Program-made: the position numbers and the translations under genes
The notes under the pieces: model-generated
What the model saw: the letters and a program-made list of their open reading frames with translations, nothing else
What the model was told of the DNA's origin: nothing
Database searches by the model: none
In this document: piece by piece, positions 59,176 to 64,000 of the stretch
How positions within the stretch are numbered: position 1 is the stretch's first letter
How the letters are laid out: each line of letters begins with the position of its first letter
Assembly (NCBI GenBank): GCA_003427395.1
Contig: BFEA01000256.1
Span: 1,464,297 to 1,528,296, forward strand
DNA from: Chara braunii
Taxonomy: Eukaryota > Streptophyta > Charophyceae > Charales > Characeae
Direction of reading: 5' to 3'
Length of the DNA stretch: 64,000 nt

Positions 59176-62100
59176 GGACCGACTCAAATCGCAGGAGAGG
59201 GCCTTGATACCTTCATGCACATGAGGGTCCCGCAATGGCGGCCAGAGCACAAATTAGCTTAGTCAACGAAATTCAAACCCCCGGTTGTTGATTCTCTGAC
59301 AATTCCAATCCGTGGCAATAGTCTCTTTTTAATGGCTCAGTCCCTCCCCGCTCGCCGCGACAATTCCTTCCAATGACTTGTCGCTCAGTCATGGTCGTGA
59401 CCCCGAGTGCGTTGACTATAGGCGAACTTGCAACCTCATGATCTTCCCTTGGTTATTTCAACTGGTAGAATGAACGCCACACTAGACAGCAGGTAAACCT
59501 GCATTCTTACTGCTGGCTCTTAATCCCCCTCCCCGCGCATCAGACTATGCAGCATGTTGCTCAAATCGACAGGCATATAGCCTTGCAAATTCTTATTTCT
59601 TGGTACTTCGATTAATGGACAGATCAGCTCAGCAACTGTTTGGTTTGCCCACACGCAGTGGTGCTCAGTGTTGTTCAACATGCGTCCCGCTGAAAAGGCC
59701 GCAGCAAAGCCTTGGCAATCCGTCTACACAAACCTCTCCATCAACAATAGCACTTTCGACTTTAGTTAATACTGACACCTGTCGCTGCTTGGAAACGCCA
59801 GTCTGTGTGATCTAGTATCATAAGGTATATTCCAGTCAACTCTTGAATAGCCTCACTCGCAATGACAACGTGGATTACTCTATCTCCCAAGAGTGCTCAC
59901 GCAGCACCGCCCATGGAATCCTGAAAGAGCTCTCAATCTATCACCCCTGACTCTCCTGCCTCCACTCTACACTTTTTCAAGCACAACAACGGTAAGTTTT
60001 AGTAGCAACAGTTCTCAGCCTGAGTCTTGACGACAACACAAACCCCAACAGTAGAAGCAACGGTTGGACAGTGAACGGGTACAACAATCGGCCGCTCAGC
60101 AGCGAGCAGAACAACACCCCCGCTCCTCTGCAAGCGCGAAATGAGATTGAAGCTCCCTCTAGATCATAGTCTGGTACATCCGATCATGGTAAGAGAACAG
60201 GCAACACATACCAACGAATCCAATTCTTCCGAGATACATGTTCTAACCACAGACTGTCGTCGCACCTCAAACGAGTTTGAACCTCCCTCACCACTGTGGT
60301 CAATACATTGCCTGTATGTCTGACGCAACCCCCATAGCCCATACCGGCTAACTACCGTTCGTCAGGTTTCAAGCCGATGGAGTGAATCTTCTGCCAAAAG
60401 TTGGGCCAATGCACTGTCGCACCCCTTTTGCATGATAGGTTGAATTCCAGTTTATCTCTCATTGCCAGCTTGGCGTTGGAGATAAGTCCTCTCTCTCTCT
60501 CCCTCTTTAACGAGTAGGGCATGGGTAGGTTCATCACGACCGACAGGCACCTCGTAGAGAAATCCCCATGTGATTATGGACTGCGTAGCTGTCAGATGGG
60601 AGTGCCCTTGTGCACGCAGAGAGATAGAGAGAGGCTACCTCCATCAATAGGATGGGCAAAGCCTATATGAATCTCTCACTAGAACACGGAAGATATATTG
60701 CTTTCCGACCGGCCCCGCAAAGGGATAGGGAGAGGCTATTTTCCATCAATATTTATGAACAAATTCGAGACAAAATTTCCGCTAGGAATCTGCCAGATGC
60801 AGAGCACCCTGTTACCGGCTTTGCGCACAACTCTAAACAACTATATGAACGCTCTTTCTCTCTCTAACTCCTTCACTCTTCATTCCGACATCTTAACTCC
60901 CTCTGCTTCCCTTTCTATTGCTAACACACAAAGAGGTCTGGCTACTCACACAGTCAGGCTCGATCGAAATCTCAAGGTTGCAGCTCTGGCCAGAGAGACT
61001 ATTTTATTGGTCGTCACGACGACGACGAAGGTGGGGAACTCAACCCCCCCTACTTGAGCATGAGCGCGATAGTCCGATGCGTGCCCATTTCCACTAAAAT
61101 GCACAAACTGAAAATGAAACTCCCGCTAAAATTACCAGTGGGAACATCACCTTTAGTCACGAACAAATGCATGCTCCTGTTTCGTGTTCTCGTTCGTCAC
61201 CTTCGTCGCACCATACCAACTTCACACACAGCCCCTAGCACTCACATCAGTCAAACCACTTACCCATTGCCCAATCTGGCAACGCCATTGGATTCGCCTT
61301 CAAACAAAGCCCTAACTTCGAATCTCCGTAGAGATGGCGGAGCTAACTAACATGTGCTCCCGTTCGCTCTCTGTCTTTCCCCTTCGATCATCTCAGCGCA
61401 CTCCATTTGTCTCCCTTCTCCCTTTCTACTAACTTTCTTCTAAAACAAACTTCATAATGGGGTTTGCCAGCCCCCAAAACCCCAGTTTAGCATCTTAGAT
61501 TGCCGAAAACGGTCAAGAAATTACCGATTTATTACCATTTTGCTCCCCACCTTCTTCCCTCTCCGCCATAGCTCCTTGCAACTAACTTCATTTATACTAA
61601 TTCTCTGCTAATTCTAACTTCAAAATCAGGTTCGCAATCCCTGAAAACCCCCGTTTTGAATCCTCCCTTGCCTAAATCCGCCCATTAACGAGTGAGAAAA
61701 ACCCTTTTCCCCCCTCTTCATTTTCGCTTCCTCTATTGCTCCGCGTGGCCTTTTTCTCTATTAACTCTCAGTCTTCTCACTTTCTACCCAAACTGACCTC
61801 ATATTCCTGTTCGCCCGGCCTAACACCCCCCATCTAGTATCTGGTCTCACCCGATTTCATTAAGAAACGGGCGAGTTAAACTTTTTTTACTCGTCATAGC
61901 TCCTCCTTTGCTGCGCTCCTTCTCCCCGTATGCACCTTGTGCAAAATCATGTCCAGGTTCGCCTTTCTTCTTTTGCCTGACCTTCTCTGCCTTCACAGTC
62001 TTCTCCTGCGCTAACCACTACCTCCCATCTGTGCTACACTGCGCACTAACCCGTACCGTCCACGCGTCGACCGTCACAAACAGTAGGTCGTGGTCATAAA

Positions 62101-63088
62101 GTCGAGTCCTGCTAAGGAGTGCGTAATAACTCACCTGCCGCAGCTACCAACCCCGACCACCGACGGTGCTGCAGCGCAGCGAGTAGGAGGATGCGGGCCC
62201 GCTGCTAAACCTGTAGCATGGGCCTGAGTGAGGGCAACCCCGGTGCAGATCTTTGGTGGCTAGTAGCAAATATTCAAATGAGAACTTTGGAGGCCGAGGT
62301 GGGGAGATGTCCCATGGAACAACCATTGGGACAGCCTTGCCGCACAGCCAACACTGTGGCAGCCTCCCACTGGAGCACACAGTTCCCACCTTTCGGGTCC
62401 CAACGGCACAGTTCGTACTCAAACCACTCCACGGCAGGCGTTGGGGCTCGTCATGCTCACACTTAAGCCTCTCACAACCGATCATGGCCAGTGGATGGTG
62501 CGCCAACAACAACCCTTGCCTCCCTCGGGCTGCAGTCCCACGGCCCGCTCGAAATGTTTCTGCTATTCCCCCTCACTTTAGGCTATCAATGCTCTCAAAT
62601 AGGAAGCGTGGGAAGCCATGACCGCGGGCCCCACCACTGCCACGCAAATTGACCTCTTTGGTCCGTGCTTCAATGCGGGTGGGATGGGAAACTTTCGCCA
62701 GCATCCCTAATTCACAGTAACCCAAACGGGCCCGCCGAAAGAGGCGCGTGGTCAAGGTCCTTGAATACCGTGACGACCACCCGTGCCCTGCGGCTTAGTA
62801 ATAACTGAGCTCGTCGGTCCTGGCGTCGGCCTCGGAGCCGATCACCGGATCCAAGGCACTTAGCAAAATTTGGAAGTTGGGGACGAAAGGCCGCGTCCCG
62901 CTGACCCGTGACACAGCGTGCACCCTGGCTGCGCATGATTGTACCTCGCCGTCAATACCCCACGCGCGCCACCCACTGGGCGAGGACCTAAACTACCTCC
63001 CGCTCGCCGCCTTCAAACGAACGAGACCGCGCTGGTGCAACTTGCATCAAATACGCCAAATACCCTTGTAAGGGTGTTTGATACGACA

Positions 63089-63092
63089 GCAT
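63089..63092. other. E3 target-site duplication, right
   Basis: GCAT, matching 56949-56952. Confidence 0.85.
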
Positions 63093-64000
63093 ACCTTGGG
63101 TCGTGAGTTGCGGGGAGGCCGAAATCATTGAAGAGAGGTTTTTGCTGGGGTTTAAAGGGTCGTCTAGAGGTTAACGGTCGGTAATCTGATTTCTGTTTGA
63201 CCAAGTTACTGTGCATTTTGGCCACCATTGCGGGGCCCTCAGGCGTATCGAGATATCAAGGCCCTCTTCTGGGAGTTGAGTCAGTACCTCTCTTGTATCT
63301 CGAGCGTATGAAACCTCTTTTTTCTATCCTTCTTACTCTAAGTCTAATCCTGTTATGAGAGGAAGGCGGCAGGCGGGATTGCAACCCGTAGGACCGCAGC
63401 AAGGCTCTGTGGGGAGTCTGCCCACCGATTGTGGGAACTCTGCCGGAACTCAATAGGAGTTCAAGAGGCAGGGAAGTGAGAGGTAAAGGTCTCCTTTTCC
63501 TTCTATAAACCCAGGTATGGACAGTATTTGTATCTTCTATTATAGTTTGACTGAATATACTGCCTGCCTCCCTTACTTTGACTTTCAATATTGACTTTCA
63601 TGACATAATTCAGACTTAAGTAAAAGAATGTTTGTGCAAGCTCCGTTTCATTTTCATTATCTGACTGAAAGCAAATTGTGGGAAGGGATTGCATCTGGGG
63701 GAAGGATGGGAGGAAGGAAGTAATGCTTGTGTCTGACTGGGTTCATCAAAGGATGGGCAAGTCTCCATAAGTTTGGGGAGACCCAGTGCTATGTTTAGTT
63801 TTGAATTGCCTGGAGGACCAGACATGTTCCATAAGTTTGGGTGGTCTCGTTGCTCTGACTTGCGAGGGTTGCCTGTGGTTGACTTTTTGGGGATTAAGAA
63901 TTGTCCCATAAGTTTGAGTGGTTTGGTTGCCTTGCTTATTTTGGGTTTTCTCAATTTCTTTTGGTTTCGAACGAGGAGGTCTGAGCATGTTCAATAAGTT
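63089..64000 (+). repeat. E1 3' LTR, third piece, cut by window edge
   Basis: This resumes exactly at the sequence following 17124 in the 5' LTR (GCATACCTTGGGTCG). It contains the conserved core (63290-63480) and the first hairpin units (from 63755), and ends within the unit equivalent to 17924-17964. Confidence 0.85.

Larger units (their letters stand above)
56953..63088 (-). mobile_element. E3: solo giant LTR, 6,136 bp, inverted
   Basis: On the plus strand it starts TGTCGAGC and ends ACGACA. On the minus strand it runs TGTCG...ACACCCTTACAAGGGT at the start to GCTCGACA at the end, with the same block order as E1. GCAT flanks both sides. There is no primer-binding site, interior or second LTR, so it is a solo LTR from recombination between two LTRs. 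Landmarks on the plus strand: U5-like end 56953-57205, twin hairpins near 58365-58415, hairpin array 58430-58715, core 58983-59175, D-type modules about 61330-62500. No gene is seen. Confidence 0.85.
14099..64000 (+). mobile_element. E1: giant-LTR retroelement hosting E2 and E3, runs off right edge
   Basis: Components in order: 5' LTR 14099-20977, primer-binding site 20980-20997, interior to 25989, then a 3' LTR in three pieces (25990-27802, 56137-56952, 63089-64000) split by E2 and E3. The pieces rejoin exactly when compared with E1's 5' LTR, and each break shows a 4-bp duplication. The 3' LTR lacks the first ~403 bp of the LTR. At the window edge it has reached the position equivalent to ~17949, so about 3.0 kb should remain outside, ending CGACA followed by GCGT. 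No coding capacity was recognised. Confidence 0.8.

Overview
The window is eukaryotic, repeat-saturated nuclear DNA, most likely from a land plant. Three things point to a plant: a primer-binding site complementary to the 3' end of plant tRNA-Asp (as in Athila-type Ty3/gypsy elements), a LINE with the plant-type RT and Cys/His tail layout, and long microsatellites. I see no intact protein-coding gene, rRNA, tRNA or CRISPR array. The species cannot be named from the sequence.

Layout. 1-6340 is the end of a ~1.0-kb satellite array (about 6.3 units, spacing 989-1008 bp). 6341-7063 is spacer with CT/CA microsatellites. From 7064 to the end the window is one nest of long-terminal-repeat elements of a single family. 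Their LTRs begin TGTCG, end CGACA, and give a 4-bp target duplication. E0 (from 7064) is the oldest. E1 (from 14099) sits in E0's 3' LTR. E2 (27803-56136, duplication CCGT) sits in E1's 3' LTR. E3 (56953-63088, minus strand, duplication GCAT) is a solo LTR further along the same E1 LTR, which resumes at 63089 and leaves the window. E1's own 5' LTR supplies the empty version of both target sites (16312-16315 and 17125-17128).

The LTRs are extraordinarily long: 6.9 kb in E1, 6.1 kb in E3 and 10.7 kb in E2 (16.1 kb as assembled for its 5' copy, inflated by insertions and an assembly duplication). The interiors are short (1.6 kb in E2, about 5 kb in E1) and show no recognisable gag-pol, so these are non-autonomous elements. 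The LTRs are built from blocks in a fixed order: a start hairpin, tRNA-like A/B-box modules, CGCCCG hairpins, a CTTACCTG motif array, a ~190-bp conserved core, a tandem array of hairpins with an almost invariant TAAGTT loop and covarying stems, a GAAGCGCTGCCGAAATTT repeat, twin hairpins, and a structured U5-like end. The hairpin array is the most interesting signal: both its inner and outer stems change in a compensatory way from unit to unit.

Secondary insertions in E2's 5' LTR include a dead LINE, a 166-bp MITE with ~50-bp inverted repeats, and a 472-bp fold-back element with a 9-bp target duplication. Two assembly faults also matter: two complete Nextera mate-pair junction adapters (30891-30928 and 31264-31301) around a duplicated 335-bp piece, and a 969-bp identical block placed twice (36396-37364 and 49018-49986), each copy bounded on one side by a single N.
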